The notes under the pieces: generated by a model | Seen by the model: only the letters and a program-made list of their open reading frames with translations | Told to the model about the DNA's origin: nothing | The model's database searches: none | Source: Gracilariopsis chorda | Taxonomy: Eukaryota; Rhodophyta; Florideophyceae; Gracilariales; Gracilariaceae | Length of the DNA: 64,000 nucleotides | Reading direction: 5' to 3' | Assembly: GCA_003194525.1 (NCBI GenBank) | Contig: NBIV01000039.1 | Coordinates: forward strand, 62,001-126,000 | Shown here: positions 1-10,201 of the stretch, piece after piece | How positions within the stretch are numbered: the first letter of the stretch is position 1 | Layout: each line of letters opens with the position of its first letter | Position numbers and translations under genes: made by a program

Positions 1-62
1 AGAACCGTTTATCATCAAGTCGTGGAGGGCAGCGGCGCCCTCTTTTGTTGCTGCTCTTCGTC

Positions 63-2303
63 ATGGACCGCACCCGCACCCGCGCCCGCGCCGCGCCGCC
101 GCGCAAGATGCGCATCCGCGCGTATGAACGAAAGCCGGCAGCGCCGCCACAACTGTTCAGCAACGCGTGGGAACGCTTCTTGCGTCCCGCAGTAGACGCC
201 GTTCACCAGTCGCAACCGGTTCCGCACTCCCTCGAGCTGCTGTACGGCCACGTGCATGACATCGTCTTGCACAGAAACGCACCCGCCTTGTACGATGCGC
301 TTCGTCGTGCGTGTGATAGACATATTGCAGCGCGTATCGCTCAACTGGCCGCGCTGTCGCCTTCCTCTGAACACGTCTTTCTCGCCGCCGTCCACGCCGT
401 GTGGCACACTTACTGCACGCACATGCTGCGCATCAGGCAGATCTTTCTCTACCTCGATCGCACTTACATAGTGCATGCCGCCCAGCCCGACGCTCGCTCC
501 TTCTGGGATATGGGCTTGCTTCTGTTTCGCACCCACTTCTCCTCAGTTGCAACCGTGCAACAGAACACCGTGCACTGTCTCCTCACGCTCATCGATCGCG
601 ATCGCGATGGACAAACCGTGGACGTCGCCCTCATGAAGAACCTATTACTCATGTTCACCGCAATAGGCACCTACGACGCCGCCTTCGAAAAGCCCTTTCT
701 CGCCTCAACCGACACCTACTACCGCAACGAATCCCGCACTCTCGTCGCCTCGCAAGACGTGCCCACCTTTCTCAAACATGCAGAATCCCGCATTCACGCC
801 GAGTCCCACAGGGCCGTGCGCGTCTTGGACCCGAGCACGCGCAACCCGCTCATATCCACCGTTGAGAAGCGTCTTGTTTCCGATCACGTCGTCACTCTCC
901 TCGATAACGGCTTCAGTTCCATGTGTGACCAGCACCGCAAGCACGACCTGAAACGCTGTTTCGCCGTTCTCTCCCGTGCCAGCGATCACATGCCTGCCGA
1001 TTCGCGCGCTCCAAACGAGCTCATGAAATCTCGTCTCATCGACTACGTCAAGAACGTCGGTCGCGCCATCGTCATGGACAAATCAAAGGACCCTGAAATG
1101 GTTCAATCCTTGCTCACTCTCAAAGCCAGACTAGACGACCTCGTCAATTTCTCCTTCGATGGCACAGAGGCGTTTAACATGGCCGTCAATTTTGCGTTCG
1201 AGTCTTTTGTCAATGCCCGGGAAAACAAGCCTGCCGAGCTTATTGCCAAGTTTGTCGACTCCATTTTGCGCACGGGTAACAAGGGCTTTTCGGAAGAACA
1301 ACTTGAAACTACCTTGGATAACGCACTTACGCTCTTTCGCTTCATCGACGGTAAGGACGTCTTTGAGGCCTTTTACAACAAGGACCTTGCAAAGCGCCTG
1401 CTCTATGACAAGTCCGCCAGTCTTGATTTGGAAAAGAGCATGATTTCCAAACTCAAGCATGAGTGCGGGCCGCAGTTCACAGCTAAACTCGAGGCCATGT
1501 TTAGAGACGTCGACGCCAGTAAGGACCTTATGCAGAGCTTTAAGACTCACAAACTCTCCAAGACAAGTCTTAGCCACGGCATTGATCTTAACGTCTATGT
1601 CTTAGAGTCGGCCAGATGGCCGCTCAGCACTCAGCCGTCCAAGGTCAAACTTCCGCAATCCCTCATGGACTGCCAGGAAGTTTTTAAGAAGTTCTACCTT
1701 ACCAAGCATAGCGGCCGCAAGCTTGCATGGCAATACGTCAACGGCTCGTGTAGGGTCAAAGCCAATTTTCCGGAAGGCACCAAGTTTTTGGAGCTCTCAC
1801 TGTATCAAACTATTGTCATGTTGCTATTTAACGACGCCGATGAACTCTCTTACTCTGAAATTGCGGATGCGACGGGAATTGAGGAGCTGCCGTTGAAACG
1901 CACCATGCTATCGTTGGCATGTGGAAAGGCTAGAGTGCTGCTTAAAAGACCGAAAGGACCACAAGTGGACGCCAAAGACTCGTTCGTTTTCAACAAGAAG
2001 TTTACGCACAGACAAACAAAACTGAAGATTAATGCTATTCAAATCAAAGAAACTGTTGAAGAAAATGCTGCTACTACAGAACGCGTTTTCCAGGAGCGCA
2101 ACTATCAGATCGATGCCGCCGTTGTAAGAATCATGAAGACAAGACGAACTCTGCAACATGCAGGATTGCTTGCGGAGGTGTTTGATCAATTACGTTTTCA
2201 TCATAAACCTGCTGACGTTAAGAAGCGTATTGAATCGCTTATTGAACGCGAGTATCTGGAGCGTGATGAGAACAATCCTCAAGCTTACCACTATCTGGCT
2301 TAA
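63..2303 (+). CDS. CUL4: Cullin-4-type scaffold of a CRL4 ubiquitin ligase
   Basis: Intronless, 746 aa from the first ATG; only 62 bases of upstream DNA are in the window. Cullins scaffold RING ubiquitin ligases; CUL4 binds DDB1-type adaptors at its N-terminus and RBX1 at its C-terminus. Seen: N-terminal cullin repeats, the cullin homology signature DVFEAFYNKDLAKRLL followed by KSMISKLKHECG, and a C-terminal winged helix with the neddylation motif VVRIMKTRRTL (acceptor Lys about residue 692). The end, KKRIESLIEREYLERD...YHYLA, fits CUL4 (YHYVA/YNYLA) better than CUL1 or CUL3. The length matches the family and no key motif is missing. The family call is nearly certain; the CUL4 subtype is inferred from C-terminal and homology-domain wording. 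It probably acts in nucleus and cytosol. Confidence 0.93.
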   Translation: MDRTRTRARAAPPRKMRIRAYERKPAAPPQLFSNAWERFLRPAVDAVHQSQPVPHSLELLYGHVHDIVLHRNAPALYDALRRACDRHIAARIAQLAALSPSSEHVFLAAVHAVWHTYCTHMLRIRQIFLYLDRTYIVHAAQPDARSFWDMGLLLFRTHFSSVATVQQNTVHCLLTLIDRDRDGQTVDVALMKNLLLMFTAIGTYDAAFEKPFLASTDTYYRNESRTLVASQDVPTFLKHAESRIHAESHRAVRVLDPSTRNPLISTVEKRLVSDHVVTLLDNGFSSMCDQHRKHDLKRCFAVLSRASDHMPADSRAPNELMKSRLIDYVKNVGRAIVMDKSKDPEMVQSLLTLKARLDDLVNFSFDGTEAFNMAVNFAFESFVNARENKPAELIAKFVDSILRTGNKGFSEEQLETTLDNALTLFRFIDGKDVFEAFYNKDLAKRLLYDKSASLDLEKSMISKLKHECGPQFTAKLEAMFRDVDASKDLMQSFKTHKLSKTSLSHGIDLNVYVLESARWPLSTQPSKVKLPQSLMDCQEVFKKFYLTKHSGRKLAWQYVNGSCRVKANFPEGTKFLELSLYQTIVMLLFNDADELSYSEIADATGIEELPLKRTMLSLACGKARVLLKRPKGPQVDAKDSFVFNKKFTHRQTKLKINAIQIKETVEENAATTERVFQERNYQIDAAVVRIMKTRRTLQHAGLLAEVFDQLRFHHKPADVKKRIESLIEREYLERDENNPQAYHYLA

Positions 2304-3313
2304 AAGTAGTTTTCATGGGGTCACGTTTTGGCTGTCACTCAGTGTGAATCAGGAAGCAATTCTTTTCCATGTTATTGTACAGATCCCCCTTTTTCCTTCC
2401 TGATTACATGAGGTATGTGTTTATCACACAAGATCAGTGTAGTATACGATGTTATGCGAAGCGATCTTTTTGCTACAGGGAGTCTAGGATATCGAGTACT
2501 TCCAGTGGCATATGTTCCATGTGAGGTTTTTGGGCCTGGGCGATTAGAGTATTAAGGGTTGAGTTTCAGGGGTATCCCTGATACCTGTTTGTCTTGCAAA
2601 GGGTGTGCGATTGAGCTAGTAGATAGGTGTGTGGATTATAGAAGTTACATTCCACTAGGGATTGATGAGAAGTCGGACGGCTGACTTCCGAGCTAGTCGT
2701 GCACGATGTCGAGGATTCTAGGAATATGGACTGTTCAGTTTGAATGTACAAGTGTATGAAAGAGGTTTCAGGAAGAACGGTACAACCCTTGAAGTTTTGC
2801 GATTCTAGCCCTGCTGTGTCTTGTGTTGAGCTGTTTGCCTGTCTTCACGGGCGTCGGTGCGCAAACGTTATGCCCTGGCCCTTGGTGTTTAGCTGTGGAT
2901 GGTACAAACAGTATGCAGCTGCATTTCTTTTGATTTGATCATGGGCCTTGTTTGTCCCATGAAGGGCCCTTGTGTACGTGATCTCTCTTTACTTAATTGG
3001 CCCGGGATTTGCACAGTGATAGTGTCCGGCTTACTGAATGAGCGACTCCAAGAACGGCCCTGTGTTGATGAAATGCGTCCTGTCCTTTCATCACAATTCA
3101 TGAAGTCGGTAACACGAATTGGTGCGGAACGATGTCATTACTATGCGTTGGCTGCTTTCTCCGCTAAGTTAACATTTGGCTCTCAGTAAACATTCTGTTC
3201 TACCTTCGTTTACTCTTCACAGCAACTATTTGGTCGTCATTCAGCCTGTTGTATTGATGGTGCGGATGTATACCTCAAAAACACCTCATACGTGAACAGC
3301 AGTTCTCGACTTC
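2304..3313. other. Intergenic, no gene seen
   Basis: About 1 kb between cullin-4 and the DUF248-like gene, both on the plus strand. Short open frames exist but lack homology or supporting composition. It presumably holds the cullin 3' end and the next promoter. Confidence 0.5.
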
Positions 3314-4801
3314 ATGAAGAAGATATCTCAACCGTCCCGGTTACAGCTGCTTCTGTTAGGAGCCGTTTCTATTTACATTCTTCTCAACCCACTACGAGTC
3401 TCGGTGCATATTCCCGAATGCGCTGATCCGTTCTATGTACGGGTGCCAAGGACGCTGAATACGCCTCACGAACCATCGAAATGGCCTTGTTATGTTTCAT
3501 CCCTTACCGATTACAGTCCTCCTCTTTCACGCCCTAGATCACTGTGGCGCACTCCGAAAGCGAATGTGGGCGACCTAAACCGAAGCCAAGCAGAATACAG
3601 GCTCCACGTGACAGAACAAAGATGGGCAAGATTCGAGGATGCAGAGATCAACATACTTCATGAGGGTGGTACTTCGGGAAGAGCTTTTTCTGATAACTTC
3701 GCGTATGTGCAGCACTGGCTATCATTCATAAGACCATTAAATCGCTGTGGCTGGAATAAGAGTTTGGTGATGCTTGATACTGGAGCTGGCATAGGATCTG
3801 TTGCAGCCGCTCTTTCTGACGAAAGAGGGGCTGCTGGAAAGGTAAAAGCCCTCTCCTACGTGTGGCCAGACAATTACTTGAGGCTACAGACGATTATCAG
3901 CGATAGAGGATTTCCCGCTTTCTTAGCGAACTTCACTGGGAGACTGCCGTTTCCGTCCAATTCGTTTGATATCGTGCACTGCAAATGGTGTTGGCATCAT
4001 TTGGCAGGGTACAATGTGTGGTTAAATGAAGTTAACCGGCTGCTGGTACCTGGGGGTTACTTTGTTTTCACGTTTACTCCAGAGAAGGGGAACATTCTGA
4101 AACGCCCCCAATGGGACAAAGCGTTGGCGAGACAACCATTTTTCTGCAAAAAGATACATAGAATCATTACAATGTGCCAGAAGCGTCCATTGTTAAACAA
4201 GAAAAGGAAGGCGACGAATGTTGACAAGTTTCGTGTTGCGTCGTACTGCCCAACAAGAATGAAAAGCTCGATAGATGAGTCGAAAGCGAAATTGAAAGAG
4301 AACTGGCCCCAGATATTCGAAGAACGCGAAAAGATTGTAGATGCAACGAGCGTGGTAACGCGGAATAGCACCGGAAGACTGCTGAATTTGAACTGCCCTG
4401 ACGAGGCGTTGTGCATGAAACTGGACTCTGCCTTTGAGGGAAACACACTGCACATCAACACTTGGTCTCAGCAACATATCGTGCAGAAGATACTTAGCGT
4501 AGGTGGTCTGGCAATGCTGCACAGGTGGCGATATAACATTCCCGTTTATCCACGTTCGTTTGATGCAGTTAACGTTGGTTGCGATTCTAAGTCAAGGTAT
4601 CTTCTCAAGCGACCAACGTTTTGGGTTGAGCTTCACCGAGTTCTTCGACCAGGTGGGATTGTTACGGTGGCAAGAAGCTTTTGCGGGTGGAATCGCAAAC
4701 GTGTTACATCTCTGATGAGCCGTTACGGCTTTGAAGTCAATGACGACACAGGAGGTGTGCTAATCGGTGCCAGGCGAGAGATGTATCCAAATAACTCTTG
4801 A
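3314..4801 (+). CDS. DUF248/pectin-methyltransferase-like type II membrane protein
   Basis: Intronless, 495 aa. An N-terminal hydrophobic anchor (about residues 10-27) after a short basic stretch predicts a type II Golgi membrane protein. Two SAM-methyltransferase-like halves follow. The first has DTGAGIGSVAAAL (about residue 155), then PFPSNSFDIVHCKWCWHH and EVNRLLVPGGYFVF. The second has PVYPRSFDAVNVG and ELHRVLRPGGIV. This tandem order with the paired LRPGG and YPRxFD motifs is that of the plant DUF248 (Methyltransf_29) proteins, which include the QUA2 type needed for homogalacturonan methylation. Inference: methylation of a Golgi-made cell-wall polysaccharide; the substrate in an alga cannot be read from sequence. 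The glycine-rich loop reads GAGIG. It is AT-richer than the genes around it. Confidence 0.75.
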   Translation: MKKISQPSRLQLLLLGAVSIYILLNPLRVSVHIPECADPFYVRVPRTLNTPHEPSKWPCYVSSLTDYSPPLSRPRSLWRTPKANVGDLNRSQAEYRLHVTEQRWARFEDAEINILHEGGTSGRAFSDNFAYVQHWLSFIRPLNRCGWNKSLVMLDTGAGIGSVAAALSDERGAAGKVKALSYVWPDNYLRLQTIISDRGFPAFLANFTGRLPFPSNSFDIVHCKWCWHHLAGYNVWLNEVNRLLVPGGYFVFTFTPEKGNILKRPQWDKALARQPFFCKKIHRIITMCQKRPLLNKKRKATNVDKFRVASYCPTRMKSSIDESKAKLKENWPQIFEEREKIVDATSVVTRNSTGRLLNLNCPDEALCMKLDSAFEGNTLHINTWSQQHIVQKILSVGGLAMLHRWRYNIPVYPRSFDAVNVGCDSKSRYLLKRPTFWVELHRVLRPGGIVTVARSFCGWNRKRVTSLMSRYGFEVNDDTGGVLIGARREMYPNNS

Positions 4802-5572
4802 CGGAAAGAGGAACGTGAGTATTCATTGTGAATGCGGTTGTGCTTTTCGTAGAAGTGCTTAGGCTTAAACGGCTTTATGTTGCCACAGTCAACAGCTTGC
4901 TACCGTCTGGAAAGGGTGGAGAGAGTGCAATCAATGCTTCCTATAACGTATCTTGTTGCAGAGCTTTCATTGCTTTTCTGAAGCCTTAGTAAGGTTAGCT
5001 CATGAAGAAGGGGAAGAAGCAGTGACATCCCGAGGGTCGGACAATGCATCATAGAGCCGGAGCTGCTGTAGCGTATCTGGAATTGCGATAAGATGTACTG
5101 CGCTCCTGTGGGATTATGGATGCGTCAAAAATTTTGACTCAAAATAAGCAACGGAAACGCTGTACCGTTGGTAGAATTGTGTGGGTGGGAGCTTCGATAC
5201 GGATAGAATTTGTCGGATAGATATACCAAGGGTTAACCTTTACAGTAAAATACGAATCGCAGAAGCATGGCCGTGCGAAACTGCACGATGCAAATGGCAA
5301 GGTTAAAATCGGCTCGATTTAACAAATTATTGCACCGAATAAGATGCTGTACCAAGGGTAGTTTGCAGCGATGGCGTCACGATTGTGCGCTCGCGTGCGC
5401 GCCGGCTCTTCTGTTCACTGCGATGGCATGATCTGGCAGCTGTCACCTTGGTGATCTTGTTCGTGTTACCACTGCGAAGTTTGCAGCACAGCACGGGTAG
5501 TTATCCGTTAACTGGCGGCCATATCTCAGAGACATTGGGGCGAGCCGCGCGTTTTCGTAGAGCAAAGCCGGC
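4802..5572. other. Intergenic / 5' region of the CMAS-like gene
   Basis: About 770 bp. An ATG at 5371 opens a short 27-codon frame ending before the main start, a possible upstream ORF if transcription begins that far up. Nothing else is recognised. Confidence 0.4.
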
Positions 5573-6619
5573 ATGTCTATCATGCAGATAGCAGAAACGT
5601 TGCTCGAACGCAACGCGGCACCAGACTGGATAATGCGCATTGGCATTCGCAGACTTCTTGCACAGCGTCTACGCGAGGAGGCGGGAGCGACGATCGAGGA
5701 GGAGATGAGACATAAGATGGAGATGATCCAGTCTCTGAACAGCAAGGAAATCGCAATCGAGCAGGAAAAGGCCAACGAGCAACACTACGAGGTGCCCAGC
5801 GAATTGTTCTTGTACACGCTTGGAAAGCGCATGAAGTACTCTTCATGCTACTACGAAAGCGCAGACGCCAGCTTGGACGCGGCGGAAGAGAGCATGCTAC
5901 GACTGTATTGTCAGCGCGCTGGGCTGAAGGACGGCATGTCGGTGCTTGACTTGGGGTGCGGGTGGGGCAGCCTTACGTTGTACATTGCGGAGAATTATCC
6001 GCAATGCAAAATCACTGGACTGTCCAACAGCTGGACGCAGCGCAAGTTCATCGAGGAGGAAGCGCGGAAAAAGAAACTGCACAACGTGAAAATCGTGACT
6101 GCGGACATCAGCCAAGTGGAGCGCATAGAAGGAAGTCACACGTTTGACATGCTGTTCTCCATCGAGATGTTCGAGCACATGAAGAACTACGGGGCGCTTC
6201 TGAGGAAGATGTCGAAGTGGATGCACAAGCAGAGCCGTCTGTTCGTGCACATCTTCTGTCACAACAAGTACATCTACGACTTCGAAACGGAGGGCGCGAC
6301 CAACTGGATGGGGCGCTACTTCTTCACGGGCGGCACAATGGGTAGCGACGACGTGCTGCACTTCTTCCAAGACGACGTAAAGGTAGTGGATCGGTGGCGC
6401 GTGGACGGACGGCACTATGCGCAGACATCTGAACACTGGCTGCAGAACCTAGACCGCAACATAAGCAAAATCCGACCGATCCTACGCAGCACGTACGGAG
6501 AAGAGGCCACCAAGTGGGAGGCGTACTGGCGGACGTTCTACCTGGCCGTCGCCGAACTGTTCGGCTACAACGACGGCCAGGAATGGCACGTGGCGCACTA
6601 CCTGTTCGCAAAGCGTTGA
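5573..6619 (+). CDS. Coclaurine N-methyltransferase/CMAS-family SAM methyltransferase
   Basis: Intronless, 348 aa, the usual length for the eukaryotic coclaurine-N-methyltransferase-like branch of the cyclopropane-fatty-acid-synthase family. The start is supported because the first 60 residues (LLERNAAPDWIMRIGIRRLL...) align in style with the helical N-terminal region of the family. Seen: NEQHYEVPSELF, KYSSCYY, SAM-binding LDLGCGWGSLTLYIAE (about residues 125-140), the ITGLSNSWTQR segment, and SIEMFEHMKNY with the acidic residue and His typical of the family. Plant members methylate alkaloid nitrogens. In algae the substrate is unknown: an amine or a lipid is possible. No transit peptide is obvious. 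Its GC content is higher than the preceding gene. Confidence 0.85.
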   Translation: MSIMQIAETLLERNAAPDWIMRIGIRRLLAQRLREEAGATIEEEMRHKMEMIQSLNSKEIAIEQEKANEQHYEVPSELFLYTLGKRMKYSSCYYESADASLDAAEESMLRLYCQRAGLKDGMSVLDLGCGWGSLTLYIAENYPQCKITGLSNSWTQRKFIEEEARKKKLHNVKIVTADISQVERIEGSHTFDMLFSIEMFEHMKNYGALLRKMSKWMHKQSRLFVHIFCHNKYIYDFETEGATNWMGRYFFTGGTMGSDDVLHFFQDDVKVVDRWRVDGRHYAQTSEHWLQNLDRNISKIRPILRSTYGEEATKWEAYWRTFYLAVAELFGYNDGQEWHVAHYLFAKR

Positions 6620-7011
6620 CATGCGCAGCGAAACGAAACAACACCAAACGCAACGTGAACCGAAGCCAAGGCGCATGTAAACACCAAACCAACGGCGCGT
6701 GCGGCGCGCGCGCATCGCACCGCGGCCCCTCACGTGACCTGTTTTTTGCGCTTCGCCCAGATTTGATGCTGCTCGCAATCTGCTTCGTGCTTACGCTCCA
6801 CTGCGCACTGCGCGCAAACCGATTGGCTGCTGCCTTAGCTGCGCTCCGCAGCCAAACCCTCTCTCTCTCTCCCCCCCGCACCGCTTCTTAACCGATCACC
6901 CTCTCCGCGCTCCATTCGCATTCCTCACCCATCGTGCCTCCCGCCCCCTCCCGCCCCCTCCCTCCAAACCGCTCTCGATCTTCCCCCCCACCCCCAACTC
7001 CCGCTTTCGCA
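6620..7011. promoter_or_regulatory. Pyrimidine-rich 5' region of the aquaporin gene
   Basis: About 390 bp between two plus-strand genes. From about 6855 to 7011 the sense strand is almost entirely C and T (CT and CCC runs), ending just before the aquaporin ATG. Similar tracts precede several other genes here. No TATA box is evident. Confidence 0.4.
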
Positions 7012-7838
7012 ATGGCTCTCGAAGAGTGGCGCACCAAGTTTGGAAAGGCCATGATGGAGCTTGTCGGCACCGCCATGCTCGTCATGACCATTCAGATCAG
7101 CATTGCGACGTCCCAAGCGCTCGCGCCCGTGGCGATCGGCCTGGTTCTCATCGCCATCGTGTATTCAGCCGGCCCCATTTCAGGCGGCCATGTGAACCCC
7201 GCCATCTCTCTTTCCGTCTTTATTCGCGGCAAGATGTCGCTGGATGAAATGCTGCTGTACTGGCTCTTCCAGGTGGTCGGCGGCATACTGGGCGCTCTCC
7301 TGGGCGGTCTGATTTGCGGTTCGCTTATCGCTGCCCACATTGGTACCGGTTACCACTTCGTGCAGGCCTTCCTTGCCGAGTTTACGTTCACCGCCTTGCT
7401 GTGCTTTGTTGTGCTTGCCACCGCCACCAATTCCAAGGTTGAGAACAACCCGTACTACGGAGGTACGTCATTCCGCCTATTTTCTCCAGTGTGTCCGCTC
7501 ATCACGCAACAGCAAACACTCATTGACTAACTATTTTTTTGCGTTTTCGTTTCGGCTCGAAACCAGCTTCCATTGGTATCGTTGTGTTCGTCGGAGTAAT
7601 TGCGGTGGGACCCATCAGCGGCGGTGCATTCAACCCAGCGGTGGTACTAGGACTCGGTTTAGTGAAGCACTTCTGGAAGCTGGCGTACATGCTGTGGGTA
7701 TCGCTCGCCAACTTGTTGGGCGGAGTGGCCGGTGCGGCCGTATTCTACGTTGTGGCGCCCGACGAGTTTGAGCACTTCTCTGACGAAGCGCACGGTCTGG
7801 CCGATCAGGCGCGCGCGCTGCTGCCTACCAGTTCCTGA
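7012..7838 (+). CDS. Aquaporin / major intrinsic protein (2 exons)
   Basis: Join 7012..7462 and 7567..7838, 240 aa; the 104-bp intron has donor AG|GTACGT and acceptor ACCAG. The join gives NNPYYG-A-SIGIV in frame, while reading through the intron hits stops. Six hydrophobic segments and both half-helix NPA boxes are present: SGGHVNPAIS in exon 1 and SGGAFNPAVVLG in exon 2. MIPs conduct water or small solutes. The residue after the second NPA, normally the Arg of the ar/R selectivity filter, is Val here, so solute selectivity is probably relaxed or different. There are short termini and no transit peptide. The subfamily cannot be assigned from sequence alone; some algal and oomycete MIPs also lack this Arg. 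Confidence 0.9.
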
Positions 7839-8387
7839 TTCGTCGTGCATGCTTCCACTGGCAGCGCTGAGTGCTGTGTGGAAGCAAGTGGGAACGGTCG
7901 TTGTGGTATTACAGGGGTTAGCCTTCCTGACGCTTGTCCAACGATAAAGGGTTCAAGGCTCGCCCTTCTCTCGCTGCTGGTAGACTGCTAACCCTTATCT
8001 GATTTTCGGTTTGTTTGGCCTATAACCTTTACCACATAGATAGTTGTTAAAAGCTGCGCTGTGTTGTTGTTTGTCGACGCACAGACATAATGATGCAAAA
8101 CCATACGCTGGAGTGGCGTCGTGCGCCGTGAATCAACCCTCCATCAAGTCTTTCTACAGTACAACGGTAACAACGGTATCTGTGTATCTACGCCACGTCG
8201 AAGCAACGCGACTCGGGTGGCAGGGCAAGCTAAAAAAAGAAAAGGATACCTTTTCTTTCCTTTTATTTTGTTCTGTTCAGTGCGAAGATTCGGGCGAGAA
8301 GAGGTTCACAAGCTCACCACTAAGTGGACCATTTCTACCAGACGGCGGTGCGTGCTGGCAGTTGTGGCAAGCGCCAACGAGCAGGAG
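7839..8387. other. Convergent intergenic region
   Basis: About 550 bp between the 3' ends of the aquaporin (+) and C2 (-) genes. No supported gene. Confidence 0.4.
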
Positions 8388-9196
8388 TTAATCTCCCCCC
8401 TTGTGCAACATGGAGCCGAACAATTGGAATGCATTAACTGATGATGTTACGGAACACGGTTGGTTAGAGCGTGTTTCGATTGGATGCGTTGTTTGGGGTG
8501 CAAAATACTTACCGTCTCCGGCTTCAAAGTTGATGTTGACGCCGAGCGTTCCTACCTCGTTGCCGTCCGCGTCGCACATGGACACGCTGTCGTCATTGAT
8601 ACCATCGTCCAGCAGATCGGCGATGGGGAACTCGGCGGTAGCGATCACGTCATCACGACTATGTTGCACGCAGATCAAAGAAAAACGGTGTTAAGTTAGT
8701 GTTCGGAAAATGCGAGCGGCAGCACTTGATGATTCACCGGTCGGTTGTAAACAGAAAAGTTACCTGACTGCGGTGCGGAAAACACGTGGGAGGGACGCAG
8801 AATAGGTACAACGATCGGCACGCACGTTAGTTGGCGACAAGCTATAGCAAGTAGTGAGAGAGCGGTAGTTGGGCGATGTGATAACGTACATGTGTCTTCG
8901 TCCATGAGCCTGAGAACGATCTTCTCGTAATCGCCCTTGATGTGCTTGACAACGGTGGAATCAAAGTCCGGGGTGAAACCGTCCTTCTCCTCGGTCTTCC
9001 AGATCTGCGGTGCGCAAGGGAAGGCAGCGACGAGGAGGAGGTGAGTACGACGACTCGATGCGATAGCATTGTGGAGCGGGAGAATGGTTCAACTTACGCT
9101 GTTGTCGTCAATCAGGACCTGGATGTACAAATCGCTGCCGTGGTTGAAGCTGCCGGACTTGATCCAGATGCTAATCTTTCCCTCAACCTCAGCCAT
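8388..9196 (-). CDS. Small C2-domain protein (5 exons incl. 4-nt microexon)
   Basis: Minus-strand model: 9098..9196, 8890..9004, 8764..8767, 8513..8658, 8388..8437 (414 nt, 137 aa). Exon 1 begins MAEVEGKISIWIKSG. Donors read C|GTAAGT, T|GTACGT, G|GTAACT and G|GTAAGT; acceptors are GCAG, GCAG, ATAG and TCAG. Exon 2 ends in phase 1 and exon 4 needs phase 2; only the tetranucleotide TCAG, flanked by CAG and GTAA, mends this, giving the loop LMDEDTFSRDDVIATAEF, a classic C2 calcium-loop pattern. C2 domains bind membranes or proteins, often Ca2+-dependently. The last intron (75 nt) is in frame without stops, so retention would insert 25 residues. Alternative: a weak donor GTTATC in exon 2 avoids the microexon and changes FS to CT. 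The family is clear; the exon detail is inference. Confidence 0.72.
8764..8767 (-). other. Candidate 4-nt microexon TCAG of the C2 gene
   Basis: Reads CAG|TCAG|GTAACT on the minus strand, so acceptor and donor consensus abut a four-base exon. It contributes the last two bases of a Phe codon and the first two of a Ser codon. It shifts the phase from 1 to 2 exactly as needed by the flanking exons. Confidence 0.6.
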
Positions 9197-10157
9197 GTTG
9201 CAAAGACAAACGAGTCAAATCGGTACAAAACGAGGAAGATGTGTGGGGAAGGGGTAGGCGGCTCGAGAAAGGCGGTTTGTGGTGAGTAGTAAGGGCGGGT
9301 GGAGAGCTGGCAGGAAACAGGAGTGCGGATAAATAGCAAGACGAAAGGGCGCGCGGTGACGGTAAGGGAATGCAAAAAAGCAAGCACGTAGCGACTCGCC
9401 ATCTACACGGAGTGTGCATAGAGGCTGGAAGCAAGTACGTATCCAAAAACAGGGCGCATACGGTGAATGCAGGGGTGCAATGTGGCATGAGAATGCAGCT
9501 CGGTTGAAGTGATTGCGCGTTGTGTCAGCCAGACAGCGCAATGGACGCGGGCAGCGTATACGTTTGTGAACAGTATGAGTGTTTCGATGTAACACCTCCC
9601 AAAAGCGCCTTTTCAGCGCGCGGCGATGAAGGCTGCGCGCTCGCCACGGCGCTCGACAGCGTGCCGCAGATATTTGTTTGTGCTTTGAATTTAATTGAGG
9701 GGGGTTTCGGGGATTTCGGGGATTTCGGCAAGTTTGAGCGGCGCAGCTCACTTTGGTAGCATCTGAGAATACTGCGGGTGGTTGGGCGCGGTAGCGTTGG
9801 TGCGCTGGGGCGCGGCGGCAGCGCGGGCGGATACCGCCACTTGCGCGCGCTCAAATCACGAGCACTCCGCACACTCGCGACAGGCGCACAAACAGCCAAC
9901 TGTAACGGCGGAAACGAACAACACAAACAACGGCCAGAGGCAGCGCAGCGCGGAGTCGCTCGCGAAGGTGCGCGCGCCGCGCAGAAGGCGCGCGACTTGC
10001 ACCACGTCCCCCCCGCGAACGACGGAAGGTCAGTAAGCGGTTTGGCCAACTCCGCTCCTCCGCGCGCGCACTGCGGGGCTGGGCGATGTGGTACATGTCG
10101 TCTCGGCTACCGTCGTGTCGCTCTTGAGAGCGGAACATATCGGTACCGAGAAATGCG

Positions 10158-10160
<3 letters not shown>

Positions 10161-10196
<36 letters not shown>
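10161..10196. repeat. (CT)18 microsatellite
   Basis: An uninterrupted CT run visible directly; imperfect CT/CCT continues to about 10218. Confidence 0.98.

Positions 10197-10201
<5 letters not shown>

Noticed and set aside
5385..5591. Hydrophobic 68-codon frame overlapping the CMAS-like start
   Set aside because: Begins with GTG, not ATG, and no splice joins it to the enzyme frame.
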